Shown one piece after another: positions 10,984 to 11,764 of a DNA stretch of 11,764 nucleotides. How positions within the stretch are numbered: the first letter of the stretch is position 1; the number at the start of each line of letters is the position of its first letter. The notes beneath the pieces were generated by a model. The model was not told the origin of the DNA. It searched no databases and saw nothing but the letters and a program-made list of their open reading frames with translations. A program made the position numbers and the translations under genes. The stretch covers positions 1-11,764 of the forward strand of contig JALHUP010000361.1 of assembly GCA_022866585.1 (NCBI GenBank). The letters run 5' to 3'. The stretch is from Candidatus Zixiibacteriota bacterium (GTDB lineage Bacteria > Zixibacteria > MSB-5A5 > SM1-73).

Positions 10984-11368
10984 CAAAAACCGCTCCCTAA
11001 AATTTTTTTAAATATAATTGAATTCGACTTTCATTTCAATTCAATTTTAGGTAACCAGCGTTTTTCTAACTCTATCCATCCAGACAACAAGAATCTGAGA
11101 AGATGATGTCTTATATTTAAGCCGAATAGCAGGTGATTTAAAAATAATGCAGGGTGGCTTTGACTTAAACTCACTATCAAACCCAAGCAGAAAATAGACG
11201 GGATAAGATCAGACCGTATAAAGGGGGATTCAAAAAGCAGACTGTCTAACACAAAGCCAGCGTTTTGCGGGGTTAGTATCCCCACCTGCGCCTGGCAGAG
11301 TCCTAAGACCTATAGCGTGGGTTGGGTTCCCAACCCGACAGATAGGTTTGCGGGGCTGAGAACCCCGC
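10984..11368. other. Gap without a supported gene
   Basis: This stretch of almost 400 bases holds the epimerase promoter (11011-11039) and a cluster of hairpins (11308-11378). Between about 11045 and 11300 I see no gene. An 84-codon frame on the minus strand (11285-11031) lacks a ribosome binding site and a recognisable domain. It is hydrophobic and might be a remnant, but I cannot support it. Confidence 0.5.
11011..11039 (-). promoter_or_regulatory. Sigma70-like promoter of the epimerase gene
   Basis: On the minus strand TTGAAA (11039-11034), a 17-nt spacer and TATATT (11016-11011) match the consensus at 5 of 6 positions in each box. Transcription would start near 11004, about 20 nt before ATG 10983, leaving just enough leader for the GGGAG ribosome binding site. 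A TTGAATT/AATTCAA inverted repeat (11018-11024, 11038-11044) spans the spacer and could be an operator or chance. Confidence 0.6.
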
Positions 11369-11378
11369 CTACGCGGGG
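11308..11378. repeat. Hairpin cluster with alternative pairings
   Basis: ACCTAT (11308-11313) pairs with ATAGGT (11342-11347) around the palindrome GGGTTGGG/CCCAACCC (11319-11326, 11329-11336). Then GCGGGG (11350-11355), CCCCGC (11363-11368) and GCGGGG (11373-11378) follow, so the middle element can pair with either neighbour. The cluster lies just past the end of the TPR gene on the minus strand. Confidence 0.65.
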
Positions 11379-11421
11379 GATGGTTCTCCGGTTATCTCCT
11401 TCCACGCTTTTTCAAACTCCT

Positions 11422-11764
11422 TCAGGATGAATCCTTTTCTCCCATTTTTTCTCTTAACCTCGCTAAGCTACGTTCGACTATTTTTGCATCTGGTGATCCA
11501 AGTTCTTTAAGAATTGAAAAAGCAATCCAATATTTCCTCATCGCCTCTATGTAATCTTTTTGTTCTTCATTTATCCCTCCCAACTGCCCATAAGACCGGG
11601 CAATACCATCTTTATCCCCCAATTCTTCAGCTATCCTCAAGCTCTCCTCATACTTTTTGACCGCCTCCTGATAGTTGCCCTGATCATAATGAATATTCCC
11701 CAACTGATGTAAAGTCTGGGCAATGCCACTTTTATCCCCCAATTCTTCAGCAATCTTCAAGCTC
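11422..11764 (-). CDS. TPR-repeat protein, C-terminal part (5' end beyond the window)
   Basis: The open frame continues past the right edge. It encodes SLKIAEELGDKSGIAQTLHQ and a further 42-residue-type TPR unit (LGNIHYDQGNYQEAVKKYEE then SLRIAEELGDKDGIARSYGQ), then a last hairpin LGGINEEQKDYIEAMRKYWIAFSILKEL. The repeat style A-E-E-L-G-D-K-x-G-I-A matches TPR_12-type arrays in large bacterial TPR scaffolds or NB-ARC/kinase-linked regulators; the N-terminal domain that would decide between these is outside the window. The frame ends at a TGA (11424-11422), but another frame continues at once with coding-like sequence (RKGFILKEFEKAWKEITGEP) to a TAG at 11371-11369. A single-base indel near the AAAA run at 11435-11438 may therefore have shortened the C-terminus. 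Confidence 0.85.
   Translation of the reverse strand, partial: SLKIAEELGDKSGIAQTLHQLGNIHYDQGNYQEAVKKYEESLRIAEELGDKDGIARSYGQLGGINEEQKDYIEAMRKYWIAFSILKELGSPDAKIVERSLARLREKMGEKDSS

Noticed and set aside
11031..11285. An 84-codon minus-strand frame as a membrane protein gene
   Set aside because: The start is a GTG without a ribosome binding site, no domain is recognisable, the end overlaps the -35 box of the epimerase promoter, and the start overlaps repeat-like sequence.

Overview
The window looks like a chromosomal segment of a mesophilic, moderately AT-rich, Gram-negative-type bacterium, most likely an uncultivated member of the FCB superphylum or a nearby candidate phylum (Zixibacteria, KSB1, WOR-3 or Marinimicrobia-like). 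The evidence is a secreted LVIVD beta-propeller protein with a C-terminal NYPNPFNPST linker plus FlgD-like sorting domain (the type IX secretion or 'Por' hallmark), secreted TPR proteins and a signal-peptide protein ending in Phe like an outer-membrane protein. Shine-Dalgarno sequences are strong (AGGAGG), which argues against Bacteroidetes proper. Several genes end in TGA, so the standard bacterial code applies. The phylum is inference, not a match I could test.

Layout. Bases 2-1042 carry three plus-strand genes in close succession: the tail of a Nudix hydrolase, an AT-rich orphan, and a 2TM channel-like membrane protein. Each is followed by a copy of one 31-nt hairpin. Bases 1101-4237 run on the minus strand: a DUF3566-like membrane protein, glutamyl-tRNA synthetase (gltX), a GLQxGLVN-repeat exported protein and a small zinc-ribbon protein. 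The one large plus-strand gene (4476-6632) encodes the propeller protein and diverges from the DUF3566-like gene; a good sigma70-like promoter for the latter sits between them. The propeller gene converges on a secreted TPR protein (6918-7931), with a 193-bp nested palindrome between them. From 10983 down to 8090 lie an NAD-dependent epimerase gene broken by an in-frame TGA, a four-helix membrane protein, a possible 48-codon leader ORF and a class V aminotransferase. The right edge holds the 3' end of another TPR gene.

The most striking property is not a gene. Nearly every gap holds a palindromic repeat, of at least six different word families, and several of them supply the stop codon of the upstream gene. 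One small palindrome lies inside the epimerase coding frame and carries its premature TGA. I see no CRISPR array, tRNA, rRNA, transposase or phage gene, and no convincing undescribed multi-gene system. The possible novelty lies in the repeat ecology and in a few unusual proteins.
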